Part shown: positions 7,579 through 15,994 of the stretch, piece after piece
Layout: each line of letters begins with the position of its first letter
Numbering within the stretch: the stretch's first letter is position 1
NCBI GenBank assembly: GCA_018713335.1
Contig: DVOW01000050.1
Span: 62,001 to 126,000, forward strand
Source of the DNA: Candidatus Merdivicinus intestinigallinarum
GTDB lineage: Bacteria > Bacillota > Clostridia > Oscillospirales > Ruminococcaceae
Length of the DNA: 64,000 nucleotides
Direction: 5' to 3'
The notes under the pieces: model-generated
Told to the model about the DNA's origin: nothing
Seen by the model: only the letters and a program-made list of their open reading frames with translations
Database searches by the model: none
Position numbers and translations under genes: made by a program

Positions 7579-8349
7579 ATGACAGGATGGCTCTGCCCCT
7601 TGTGCGGCGGGATGCTGCGGCCAAACGGCAACTCCCTTTGCTGTGAGAACCGCCACACCTTCGACCGGGGGAAAAGCGGGTATGTGAACCTTTTGCTGGT
7701 CAACGAAAAGCGGTCCAAAATCCCCGGGGACAACAAGCTCATGGTCAATGCCCGGCGGGAATTTCTGGACAAGGGCTATTACGCGCCTCTGGCGGAGGAA
7801 TTTTCAAAAGAGGCGGCGGAAGCCATGGCCGGGGTACCGGGACCGGCGGTGCTGGACGCCGGGTGCGGCGAGGGGTATTATACCGCTTACTTAAAGGCGG
7901 CTTTGGAAAAGGCCGGGGGCCTGCCCCAGATTTTCGCCGTGGATATTTCCAAATTCGCGGCGGACAAGTGCGCCCGCCGGTGCAAAGGGGTGGAGTGCGC
8001 CGCGGCCAGCGTGTTCCGGCTGCCCATGGCGGACGCCAGCTGCGACCTGGTCACCTGCCTGTTCGCCCCTTACGCCGGGGAGGAATACCGGCGGGTGCTG
8101 AAGGAGGCCATCTATGACCAGCCCTACCGCAACGAGGTCAAGGGCTATGAGCTGGAGGGCTTCGATTTTTTGAACAAAAGGGCGGTGGACCGGCGGATTT
8201 TGCTGGATAACCCGGCGGACATCCGGAGCCTGTTCCAGATGACGCCTTATTACTACAAAAGCGGGGTGGACACGGACGCCCGGCTGGAGGCGCTGGAACG
8301 GCTGGAAACCCAGGTTTCCTTTGAAATCCTCACTTATCGGAAAAAATAG
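7579..8349 (+). CDS. RlmA-type 23S rRNA (guanine-N1) methyltransferase with internal deletion
   Basis: SAM-dependent rRNA methyltransferase family (RlmA of E. coli modifies G745). The N-terminal zinc ribbon CPLCGG...CENRHTF (~residues 6-27), the GYVNLL...KRS.IPGDN signature and the SAM loop LDAGCGEGYYT (~92-102) are intact. After RVLK (~173-176) the sequence goes directly to EAIYDQPY; relatives have a further ~18 residues (PGG...PGP.HL.ELK) here. The gap is in frame and lies in the methyltransferase core, so activity is doubtful. SD GGAGGA before ATG 7579; 256 aa versus ~270. Confidence 0.85.
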   Translation: MTGWLCPLCGGMLRPNGNSLCCENRHTFDRGKSGYVNLLLVNEKRSKIPGDNKLMVNARREFLDKGYYAPLAEEFSKEAAEAMAGVPGPAVLDAGCGEGYYTAYLKAALEKAGGLPQIFAVDISKFAADKCARRCKGVECAAASVFRLPMADASCDLVTCLFAPYAGEEYRRVLKEAIYDQPYRNEVKGYELEGFDFLNKRAVDRRILLDNPADIRSLFQMTPYYYKSGVDTDARLEALERLETQVSFEILTYRKK

Positions 8350-8374
8350 GCGGTTTTTTATGAATACGGAAAAG

Positions 8375-8408
8375 ACGGCAGGAGGCTTTTTGGCTTCCCG
8401 CCGTTTTT
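8375..8408 (+). terminator. terminator-like hairpin after the rlmA-like gene
   Basis: Arms ACGGCAGGAGGC and GCTTCCCGCCGT with one mismatch and one wobble around a TTTTTG loop, followed by TTTT. Confidence 0.65.
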
Positions 8409-8489
8409 ATATGGACATTTTGGAATATTTTCCAGCAAACGCGCCAGACTATGGGGGTAGAGCCATCAATTTGCAAAGGAGGATGCGGG

Positions 8490-9623
8490 ATGGACCGAAA
8501 CTGGATGCTGGAAAAGGGCGCCCTCTGCCGGACGGACGGGCGGCCCCTGACGGCGGAGGACGCCCTGCGGGCCGGGGAAGCCCTGGGCCGGATGAAGCCC
8601 GGCGGCGCTGTGGGGGCCGGAAGGGCGGATTCCCCGGCGGCAAAGGCCCTGTTGCTGGCTGCGGAAAGCGGCGTGCTGCAAAACGGCGGGGCCCTGTGGG
8701 GCTTTAGCGGGTGCTTTGAGAGCCAGTTTTCCTATTGCTGCGGCCGTTCCGGGGCGGATTTCGGGATTTTTGCGGATTTTTCCGGGGAACTGCGGCTGGT
8801 TTCCGCAGGGGGGATGCCCCTTTCCTGTGAGGAGGAAGGGCGTTTTCTGCAAAATATGGAGGAGCCGGGCCGGAAAGGGCGCCGGGGCGGATGGGGGACC
8901 CAGGTTTCCATGAGCAATCTGCGGGAGCTTTACCCCATTGAGCTCATCAAGGCCGCCGAAACCAGCCTTTCCGGGATGCGGGCCTGCGTCAAGTGCCCCA
9001 ACCCCGTGATCCGGGGCTTAATGGAGGACGCCATGGAAAAACTGGGCTGCCGCCTGACAGAGGGGGGCCTGACCCTCCAGGTTTCCGGGGACGGCCGGGA
9101 TGTTTCCGTTTATGACCGGGTGCAGGATTATATTTTCACCGACCGGGTCCTGTTCTTGGTCTGCATGGACTTATTTCAGCGGGGGCAGGATGCGGCTGTT
9201 CCTTCCTCCGCCCCGCTGGCTTTGGAGGGGGCCGCCGCGCTTTATGGGCGGAAGGTGTTCCGTTATGAGGACGGCTTCCCGAGCCAGACAAACCAGAAGG
9301 CTCGGGCGTTGGGCTCCCGCCAGCTCTTTTTGCGGGACGGCCCCATGCTGGGGCTGCGGCTTTTATCTATCCTGCGGCGCAGCGGCGGCTCCCTTTCCCA
9401 GCTGGAACAGCGGCTGCCCCGTTACGGCCGGGTTTCCCGGATGGTCCCGTCCCCGGTGGCCCAGGCGGCGGTGCTGGCCTTCCCCTTGGGGGAACTGCGG
9501 GTGCGGCCCGCCAAAAACGGGAAGTTCGCCTTCCTTTCCGCGGAAGCCGGGGACATGGAAACGGCAGAGGAGCTCTGCCGCATGGGGGAGGAAAAGCTGG
9601 CCGGGGGCCGGGGCCTCTCTTGA
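8490..9623 (+). CDS. degenerate phosphohexomutase-like protein
   Basis: 377 aa. ATG 8490 follows AAAGGAGG by 7 nt; the upstream part of the track ORF has no SD. The alpha-D-phosphohexomutase pattern is recognisable: a domain-1 core (VGAGRADSPAAKALLLAAESGVLQNGGAL split over the strand-helix unit), a DFGIFADFSG segment where active enzymes have the phosphoserine loop TASHNP, SGDGRDVSVYD where they have the metal loop DxDGDR, and a late LRDGPMLGLRLLSIL. Both catalytic loops are lost, so it is probably non-enzymatic. Recognition is by pattern only. Its neighbours are an rRNA modification gene and rnj. Confidence 0.6.
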   Translation: MDRNWMLEKGALCRTDGRPLTAEDALRAGEALGRMKPGGAVGAGRADSPAAKALLLAAESGVLQNGGALWGFSGCFESQFSYCCGRSGADFGIFADFSGELRLVSAGGMPLSCEEEGRFLQNMEEPGRKGRRGGWGTQVSMSNLRELYPIELIKAAETSLSGMRACVKCPNPVIRGLMEDAMEKLGCRLTEGGLTLQVSGDGRDVSVYDRVQDYIFTDRVLFLVCMDLFQRGQDAAVPSSAPLALEGAAALYGRKVFRYEDGFPSQTNQKARALGSRQLFLRDGPMLGLRLLSILRRSGGSLSQLEQRLPRYGRVSRMVPSPVAQAAVLAFPLGELRVRPAKNGKFAFLSAEAGDMETAEELCRMGEEKLAGGRGLS

Positions 9624-9648
9624 CAGGGCTGGGAAAAATTGCTATACT
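9620..9648 (+). promoter_or_regulatory. promoter of rnj
   Basis: TTGACA at 9620, 17-bp spacer, TATACT at 9643. The -35 overlaps the TGA stop of the preceding gene. It yields a leader of about 320 nt before rnj. Confidence 0.85.
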
Positions 9649-9719
9649 GAAAGTAACTATTTGTTCGGATTTCCACTGGTTGACATGAAAACAGTTTGTA
9701 CGGATGCTTTGCAAATAGG

Positions 9720-9744
9720 ACCGCCCGGATGATGAGGGCGGTTT
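9720..9744 (+). promoter_or_regulatory. GC hairpin in the rnj leader
   Basis: ACCGCCC and GGGCGGT arms enclose GGATGATGA and are followed by only TTTC. It is probably a leader stem, not a terminator. Confidence 0.45.
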
Positions 9745-9821
9745 CCGGCGCGGGGCGGCGGGTTCGGAATTTTATCCCGCCTCCGCCGGAGGGAAGAACG
9801 GGATTTTATTTACTACATAGC

Positions 9822-9890
9822 GGGAGCATCAGCTGGCCAAAGGTGAAACCATCGCTCCGGTTTCTCGGAAAACCTCTGGCTTTGATGTTG
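9822..9890 (+). ncRNA. candidate structured RNA element in the rnj 5' UTR
   Basis: Nested pairing is visible: GCATCA with TGATGT, GCC with GGC, AGGT with ACCT, and GAAACC with GGTTTC closing an 8-nt loop ATCGCTCC. The GCTCC of that loop can pair with GGAGC just 5' of the element, giving a possible pseudoknot. Just downstream, AGAAGG/CCTTCT and GAAAAG/CTTTTC are alternative pairings in a C/T-rich stretch at 9901-9930. I recognise no known riboswitch class. The structure was drawn by eye without an energy calculation. Confidence 0.4.
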
Positions 9891-9972
9891 TGCGAACAGA
9901 GAAAAGAAGGGGCCCTTCTGCGCCCTTTTCCAGCTGTGCCTTCCTGCTCATTTGACGAAAGGAAAGAACTGC

Positions 9973-12000
9973 ATGAACGACAACAATCAAAACAACTCCG
10001 AAATGAAGATCATTGACGCCATCCTCTCCGATACGGCCAAGCCGGCTTCGGGCCGCGCCCGCACCGGTTCCCGCCGGGGACGGGGCCGCACCCTCCGGCC
10101 TGCCGCGCCCTCTGTTTCGGAAAATCAGGCGGAAGCGAAACCTGCGGCTGCGGAACCTGCCGCAGAACAGCAGCCCGCCAAGGCTCCGGCCAGACGCCAG
10201 AGCGCCCGCCGGGCCAAACCCCGGACGGCAGCGGCTGAAGCTGCCGCCGTTTCCGGCGAAACCGCCGCAAAACCTGCCCGGAATGCCAAAAACGCGCCTC
10301 AGAAGGGGCGCCGGGGCGGAAGAACCGCCAAAAAACTCCCCACGGTCCGGATTATCCCTCTGGGCGGCTTAAACGAGATCGGCAAAAACATTACGGCCTA
10401 TGAGTGCGGCAACGATATCCTTATTGTGGACTGCGGCATGGGCTTCCCCGACGCGGATATGCTGGGGGTGGACATCGTGATCCCGGACTTTTCGTGGCTG
10501 GAAAAGAACGTGGAGCGCATCCGGGGCATGGTCATCACCCACGGCCATGAGGACCACATCGGCTCTATCCCCTATTTCTTAAAACGCCTGGGGACGGATA
10601 TCCCCATTTACAGCGCCGCCTTGACCATCGGCCTCATTGAGGGGAAACTCAAGGAACACGGCCTTTTGAGCAAGGCCAAACTCAACGTGGTCAAATCCCG
10701 GGACGTGGTGAAGCTGGGCTGCATGTCCGTGGAATTCATCCATGTGAACCACTCCATCCCCGACGCCATGGCGGTGGCCATCACTACCCCGGCGGGCGTC
10801 ATTATCCAGACCGGCGACTTTAAGGTGGACTACACCCCCATTGAGGGCGGCCCCATCGACATCGCCCGGTTCGCGGAGCTGGGCCAGCAGGGGGTCCTCT
10901 GCCTTCTGGCCGACTCCACCAACGCCGAACGGGCCGGGTTCTCCGAAAGCGAGCGCCAGGTGGGCTTTGCCTTTGAAAACCTCTTTGCCCAGGCGGGGGA
11001 CCGGCGGATCATCATCGCCACCTTCTCCTCCAACATCCACCGGATCCAGCAGATCATCAACATGGCGGCCCGCACCGGCCGTAAGGTGGCCGTATCCGGC
11101 CGGAGCATGGTTAACGTGGTGGCCAAGGCCATTGAGCTTGGTTATTTAAACGCCCCCAAGGATATTCTCATTGACATCGACAACATCGGCCGCTACCCGT
11201 CCAACCGCCTGGTCATCTGCACCACCGGCAGCCAGGGCGAGCCCCTGTCCGCCCTGTCCCGTATGGCCGCCGGGGAGCACCGTAAGGTCAGCGTTACGGC
11301 AAACGACTATATCATCATTTCCGCTACCCCCATTCCCGGCAACGAAAAGCACGTGACTCGGGTCATCAACGACCTGTTAAAGCTGGGGGCGGAGGTCATT
11401 TACAAATCCATGTATGAGGTCCATGTTTCCGGCCACGCCTGCCAGGGGGACTTAAAAATGATGCTCTCCGTCACCAAGCCTAAGTTCTTTATCCCGGTCC
11501 ACGGCGAATACAAGCATCTGCGGGCTCATTCCCAGATCGCCCGGGATATGGGCATTGCGCCGGACCACATCCTCATTACCGACATCGGCCAGGTCATTGA
11601 GCTGGACGCCGAGAATATGCGCCAGGCCGGCACCGTGGAGGCCGGACGGGTCTTTGTGGACGGCTACGGCGTGGGCGACGTTGGCTCCATTGTCCTCAGG
11701 GACCGCCAGCACCTGGCCCAGGACGGCCTGATCATCGTGGTGGTCACCATCGAAAGCGAATCCGGGGCGGTTGTGGCCGGGCCGGACATTGTTTCCAGAG
11801 GCTTTGTCTACGTCCGGGAGTCCGAGGCCCTGATGGAGGAAGCCCGCCTTTTGGTCAAACGGGTGCTGGACGACTGCCAGGACAAACACATCCGGGAGTG
11901 GAGCGCCTTGAAAATCAGCATCAAGGACCAGCTTTCCTCCTTTATCTACAAGAAGACCAAGCGCGGCCCCATGATCCTGCCCATTATCATGGAGATTTAA
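9973..12000 (+). CDS. rnj: ribonuclease J (metallo-beta-lactamase/beta-CASP RNase)
   Basis: Endo- and 5'-exonuclease for mRNA decay and rRNA maturation. Start ATG 9973 behind GAAAGGAAAG; the track start at 9952 is upstream of the SD. Residues ~1-118 are a low-complexity Ala/Arg/Pro/Lys-rich extension, absent from typical ~555-aa RNase J. The core begins at VRIIPLGGLNEIGKN and contains HGHEDHIG, GDFKVDYTP, the beta-CASP segment GSQGEPLS, and SGHACQGDL...VHGEY. The C-terminal domain is complete. 675 aa in total. Confidence 0.95.
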   Translation: MNDNNQNNSEMKIIDAILSDTAKPASGRARTGSRRGRGRTLRPAAPSVSENQAEAKPAAAEPAAEQQPAKAPARRQSARRAKPRTAAAEAAAVSGETAAKPARNAKNAPQKGRRGGRTAKKLPTVRIIPLGGLNEIGKNITAYECGNDILIVDCGMGFPDADMLGVDIVIPDFSWLEKNVERIRGMVITHGHEDHIGSIPYFLKRLGTDIPIYSAALTIGLIEGKLKEHGLLSKAKLNVVKSRDVVKLGCMSVEFIHVNHSIPDAMAVAITTPAGVIIQTGDFKVDYTPIEGGPIDIARFAELGQQGVLCLLADSTNAERAGFSESERQVGFAFENLFAQAGDRRIIIATFSSNIHRIQQIINMAARTGRKVAVSGRSMVNVVAKAIELGYLNAPKDILIDIDNIGRYPSNRLVICTTGSQGEPLSALSRMAAGEHRKVSVTANDYIIISATPIPGNEKHVTRVINDLLKLGAEVIYKSMYEVHVSGHACQGDLKMMLSVTKPKFFIPVHGEYKHLRAHSQIARDMGIAPDHILITDIGQVIELDAENMRQAGTVEAGRVFVDGYGVGDVGSIVLRDRQHLAQDGLIIVVVTIESESGAVVAGPDIVSRGFVYVRESEALMEEARLLVKRVLDDCQDKHIREWSALKISIKDQLSSFIYKKTKRGPMILPIIMEI

Positions 12001-12015
12001 CTGAATCTTTCCAAA

Positions 12016-12046
12016 TACCCCGCCAACCCCTTGCATTGGCGGGGTA
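12016..12046 (+). terminator. perfect 11-bp hairpin between rnj and gdpP, overlapping the gdpP promoter
   Basis: TACCCCGCCAA and TTGGCGGGGTA enclose a 9-nt loop. No T-run follows (AAATG), so termination would be weak. The 3' arm and loop contain the -35 box of the next promoter. Confidence 0.5.
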
Positions 12047-12059
12047 AATGTCATATAAT
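12031..12059 (+). promoter_or_regulatory. promoter of gdpP
   Basis: TTGCAT at 12031, 17-bp spacer, TATAAT at 12054. Confidence 0.8.
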
Positions 12060-12123
12060 AGAAAGATGGACAGGCATGGCCTTTTTGGCCGCCTGCGGAA
12101 ATACGGAGAAAGGTTCGGGTGCC

Positions 12124-14097
12124 ATGAAGAACAAACGGATCGACAGCCTGAAAATCTGCCTGATTTTGCTTTCCGCCTTCAGCCTGATACTGGCGGGGGC
12201 TTCCTGGTTTATCCATCCGGTGGTGTGTTATATCGCCCTTCCGGCCGCCGGGGCGGCGGCTGGGTTTGCCATCTGGCAGATCCTGCATATCCAAAGCCGG
12301 CTCCAGACCCTTCTGGAACGGGCCGCCAGCCAGCTGACAACCAGCCAGCGGCGCTTTTTGCAGGAATTCCCTTTGCCCATTCTGATTGTCACCGGCGACC
12401 GGGAAATCGTCTGGTATTCGGACAAGTTCCGGGAGAATGTGTCCGGGCAGGAGCTTTACGGCTTCAATTTGAACCAGCTGACCCAGGAGAAATTGGACGA
12501 CCTCTGCGGGCCGGAGGGCCGGGAAATCTGCTGCGGGGACAAGTGGTTCCGGGTTTACGGCACCCGGAAAACGGAAAACGCCGTGGAGCTCTGCACCCTT
12601 TATTTTGTCAGCATTGACAAGCTCCACAAGGAAGCGGAGCTGTATGCCCAGACCCGTCCGTCGGTGATGCTCATCATGCTGGACAACTACGGGGAGGTCA
12701 TGCAGCACGCCAAGGAAAGCGAGAAATCCCGGATCTTGGGGGCCATCGACTCCACCCTGGAGGACTTTATCAGCTCCATGACCACCAGCTTTATCAAGCG
12801 GTACGACGGGGACAAGTTCCTCATTGTCACGGAAGAACGGCACCTGGAAAAGATCGTGGAGGGCCGGTTCAAGATCCTGGACGACATCCGCAAGATCCAG
12901 ACCGACGGCAACGTGCCGGTAACCCTTTCCATCGGCGTCGGCCGGGGAGAGCCCACCTTGGCCCAGAGCGAGGCTTCGGCCCGCCAGGCTTTGGATATGG
13001 CTTTGGGCCGGGGCGGCGACCAGGCGGCCATCAAAAACCAGTCCATGTATGAGTTTTACGGCGGCGTTTCCAAGGGTGTGGAAAAGCGCACCAAGGTGAA
13101 GACCCGCATCGTGGCCAACGCTTTGTCGGAGCTCATCCAGAACGCCGACCGGGTGCTGGTCATGGGCCACAAGTTCGGGGACTTAGACTGCGTGGGCGCG
13201 GCGGTTGGCCTTGCTTATGCCATCCGCACCATCGGCAAGCAGGCGGACGTGGTCATCGACCGGGACAAGACCCTGGCCAAGATTTTGGTGGACATGGTCA
13301 CCGGGGAAGGCTGCGGCAACCTGTTTACAGACCCCACCGAGGCCCTTTACTCCATTACTGAGGACACCCTGCTCATTGTCTGCGACACCCATACGGTGAA
13401 CCTGGTGGAATCCGCCGAGGTGTACAGCCGGTGCAAAACAGTTGTGGTCATCGACCACCACCGGAAGATGGTCAACCATATTGACAACGCGGTGATCTTC
13501 TATCACGAGCCCTACGCCTCCTCCGCTTCGGAGATGGTGACGGAGCTCATCCAGTACATGGGGGACAACTGCCGCATCAACACGGTGGTGGCCCAGGCCC
13601 TGTTGTCCGGCATTATGCTGGACACCCGGAATTTCGTCCTCCGCACCGGCGTCCGCACCTTTGAGGCGGCGGCGTATCTCCGGCGCATCGGGGCGGACAC
13701 CATCACCGTCCGCAAGCTCTTTTCCAGCACCATGGATTCCTACCAGCGCCGGAGCCGCATTGTGTCCGCGGCCCAGATTTACAAAAAATGCGCTGTGGCG
13801 GAAAGCGACTTCTACTCCGACGACATGCGCATCGTGGCGCCCCAGGCGGCGGACGAGCTGCTGGGCATCGACGGGGTGGACGGCTCCTTCGTCCTGTATG
13901 AAAAGGACGGTACCATCAGCATCTCCGCCCGTTCCATGGGGGCCATCAACGTCCAGATCATTATGGAGAGCTTAGGGGGCGGCGGCCACCAGACCATGGC
14001 GGCCACCCAGATCCGGGGCGTGGAGATGGAAAAGGTCAAACAGCAGCTTTTGGAAGCTATTGACAAATATTACGAAACCCACCCGCAATCATCATAA
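12124..14097 (+). CDS. gdpP: cyclic-di-AMP phosphodiesterase GdpP (PAS-GGDEF-DHH/DHHA1)
   Basis: Membrane-bound hydrolase of c-di-AMP, 657 aa, the family length. ATG 12124 gives MKNKRIDSLK followed by two TM helices (~residues 9-28 and 33-50). Next come a PAS-like domain (~80-160), a degenerate GGDEF domain in which GGDEF is replaced by YDGDKF, and a DHH domain with GHKFGDLDCVGAA, CDTH and VIDHHR. DHHA1 ends with GGGGHQTMAATQ. It lies directly upstream of rplI-dnaB, the common Firmicute order. Confidence 0.94.
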   Translation: MKNKRIDSLKICLILLSAFSLILAGASWFIHPVVCYIALPAAGAAAGFAIWQILHIQSRLQTLLERAASQLTTSQRRFLQEFPLPILIVTGDREIVWYSDKFRENVSGQELYGFNLNQLTQEKLDDLCGPEGREICCGDKWFRVYGTRKTENAVELCTLYFVSIDKLHKEAELYAQTRPSVMLIMLDNYGEVMQHAKESEKSRILGAIDSTLEDFISSMTTSFIKRYDGDKFLIVTEERHLEKIVEGRFKILDDIRKIQTDGNVPVTLSIGVGRGEPTLAQSEASARQALDMALGRGGDQAAIKNQSMYEFYGGVSKGVEKRTKVKTRIVANALSELIQNADRVLVMGHKFGDLDCVGAAVGLAYAIRTIGKQADVVIDRDKTLAKILVDMVTGEGCGNLFTDPTEALYSITEDTLLIVCDTHTVNLVESAEVYSRCKTVVVIDHHRKMVNHIDNAVIFYHEPYASSASEMVTELIQYMGDNCRINTVVAQALLSGIMLDTRNFVLRTGVRTFEAAAYLRRIGADTITVRKLFSSTMDSYQRRSRIVSAAQIYKKCAVAESDFYSDDMRIVAPQAADELLGIDGVDGSFVLYEKDGTISISARSMGAINVQIIMESLGGGGHQTMAATQIRGVEMEKVKQQLLEAIDKYYETHPQSS

Positions 14098-14123
14098 AGC
14101 GGAAGTGAGAAAGGAAGATTCAC

Positions 14124-14570
14124 ATGAAAGTAATCCTGACCGAGGATGTAAAGGGAAGCGGCAAAAAAGGCGACCTGGTGGAGGTTGCGGACAGCTACGC
14201 CCGCAATTGCCTGTTAAAGAAGGGGCTGGCCATTGAGGCCACCGCCACCGCCATCAACAATAAAAAGACCCAGGACGCGGCCAAGGCCCACCACGCCCAG
14301 GTGGAGCTGGACGCGGCCATTGCCAACAAGGAGCGCTTAAACGGCAAGAGCGTCACTGTCACCGCCAAAGCCGGCAACGGCGGCAAGCTCTTCGGCGCCG
14401 TCACCTCCAAGGAGATCGCCGCCGCTTTGAAGGCGGAGTACAAGCTGAATGTGGATAAAAAGAAAATCGCCATCAATGGGGAAATCAAAGCCTTCGGTAC
14501 CTTTTCCTTTGATTTGAAGCTCCACAACGGCGTTGTGGCCGCCATGAAGGTAGTGGTCAAAGAAGCGTAA
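14124..14570 (+). CDS. rplI: 50S ribosomal protein L9
   Basis: rRNA-binding protein of the L1 stalk base, 148 aa. N-terminal [28 protein letters not shown] is diagnostic; the long connecting helix and C-terminal domain follow. The SD lies in GAAAGGAAG. Between gdpP and dnaB. Confidence 0.97.
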   Translation: MKVILTEDVKGSGKKGDLVEVADSYARNCLLKKGLAIEATATAINNKKTQDAAKAHHAQVELDAAIANKERLNGKSVTVTAKAGNGGKLFGAVTSKEIAAALKAEYKLNVDKKKIAINGEIKAFGTFSFDLKLHNGVVAAMKVVVKEA

Positions 14571-14578
14571 TTGTGTAT

Positions 14579-14612
14579 AAGGGGCGGACGGCGTCCGCCC
14601 CGGGAATTTTTT
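14579..14612 (+). terminator. hairpin plus T-tract after rplI (REP-like palindrome)
   Basis: GGGGCGGAC/GTCCGCCCC arms around GC, then GGGAATTTTTT. The palindrome resembles the GTAG repeats but is preceded by ATAA, so it may be a decayed copy that now works as a terminator. Confidence 0.6.
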
Positions 14613-14635
14613 ACGGCAGTCCCCGGAGGTGAAGC

Positions 14636-15994
14636 ATGGACGAAGCAATCAACGAATACGGGCAGAACCTGCCCTACAGCCTGGAGGCGGAACAGTCGGT
14701 TTTGGGGTCCATCCTCATTGACCCGGAAAAGCTGTCGGACGTGATGAACGTCATCAAATCCCCGGTGGTGTTCTACACCAAGGCCCATCAGGAGCTGTTT
14801 TCCCTGATGCTCAAAATGTTCGGGGAGTCCAAGCCCATCGACTTCGTGACTCTGTTGGAGGAAGCCAACCGGGCCAATGTGTTTGACAGCGAGGACAGCG
14901 CCAAAAGCTACCTGCTCCATTTGATGGAAATGGTGCCCACCACGGCGAACCTGACCAACTACTGCGAGATCGTGGTGGAGAAATACTACCTGCGGAACCT
15001 CCTGGACACGGCTTCCAGCATCGCCTCCTCCGTTCGGGAAGGGGAAGGGGACGCCAACGCCCTGCTGGACGCGGCGGAGCAGAAGATCTACGACATCCGC
15101 CAGGGCCGGCAGTCCTCGGAATTAAAGCCCATCAGCGAGGTTATTATCGGCGTTTACGATGAAATTTACCAGATGCACTCCCGGGCCGACAGCCGGTATA
15201 CCGGCCTGCCCTCCGGGTTTACGGGCCTGGACGCCATGATTTCCGGACTCAATAAATCCGACTTAATCCTGCTGGCGGCCCGCCCCGGTATGGGGAAAAG
15301 CGCCTTTGCCTTAAATATCGCCGCCAACGTGGCCTTGAAAAACGACGTGGACGTGGCAGTGTTCTCTTTGGAGATGTCCAATCCCCAGCTGGTGTCCCGT
15401 ATGCTCTGTTCCGACGCCTCCATCCCCAGCGACAAGCTGCGGACCGGCCACTTGGACACGGAGGAATGGGCAAGGCTTGCCGTTTCGGCCCAGCGCCTCA
15501 GCGGCACCCATATTTATTTGGACGATTCCGCCGGGATGACCGTTTCCCAGATGAAGGCCAAGCTCCGGCGACTAAAAAACCTGGGGCTCATTGTAGTGGA
15601 TTACCTCCAGCTTATGGGCTCCGGCTCCCGGATTGAAAACCGGGTCCAGGAGGTTTCCATGATTACCCGGAGCATGAAGATCATGGCCAAGGATTTAAAC
15701 GTCCCCATCCTCTGTCTGTCCCAGCTGTCCCGTGCGGCGGAGCAGCGCCAGGGCCACCGGCCCATGCTCTCCGACCTGCGGGATTCCGGCTCCATCGAGC
15801 AGGACGCCGACATCGTGCTGTTTTTGTTCCGGGAAGGCTATTACGCCGACGAGGAAAGCGACCAGCCGGTGAACCCCAACACCGCCACCTGCATTGTGGC
15901 CAAAAACCGCCACGGCTCCATCGGGGACGTGATGCTGGGCTGGCAGGGGGAATTCACCCGCTTCAACAACGTGGAGCTGTACCGGAATGAGTAA
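14636..15994 (+). CDS. dnaB: replicative DNA helicase DnaB
   Basis: Hexameric 5'-3' helicase at the fork, 452 aa. N-terminal primase-interacting domain starts NLPYSLEAEQSVLGSILID. The RecA-like motor has Walker A ARPGMGKSAFALN (~residues 220-232), Walker B LIVVDYLQLM, SQLSRAAEQR and the C-terminal KNRHGSIGDV. SD GGAGGTGA. The stop overlaps the tilS start. Confidence 0.96.
   Translation: MDEAINEYGQNLPYSLEAEQSVLGSILIDPEKLSDVMNVIKSPVVFYTKAHQELFSLMLKMFGESKPIDFVTLLEEANRANVFDSEDSAKSYLLHLMEMVPTTANLTNYCEIVVEKYYLRNLLDTASSIASSVREGEGDANALLDAAEQKIYDIRQGRQSSELKPISEVIIGVYDEIYQMHSRADSRYTGLPSGFTGLDAMISGLNKSDLILLAARPGMGKSAFALNIAANVALKNDVDVAVFSLEMSNPQLVSRMLCSDASIPSDKLRTGHLDTEEWARLAVSAQRLSGTHIYLDDSAGMTVSQMKAKLRRLKNLGLIVVDYLQLMGSGSRIENRVQEVSMITRSMKIMAKDLNVPILCLSQLSRAAEQRQGHRPMLSDLRDSGSIEQDADIVLFLFREGYYADEESDQPVNPNTATCIVAKNRHGSIGDVMLGWQGEFTRFNNVELYRNE

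Noticed and set aside
8321-8707. 128-aa plus-strand ORF between the rlmA-like and phosphohexomutase-like genes
   Set aside because: Runs out of frame through a terminator hairpin and into the next gene; no family similarity.
9696-10016. 106-aa plus-strand ORF in the rnj leader
   Set aside because: No SD, overlaps the rnj start in another frame, Arg/Pro-rich shadow composition; the region is better explained as a structured leader.
11452-13170. 572-aa minus-strand ORF across rnj and gdpP
   Set aside because: Antisense shadow of two clearly conserved genes; composition follows their codon pattern and no family motif is visible.
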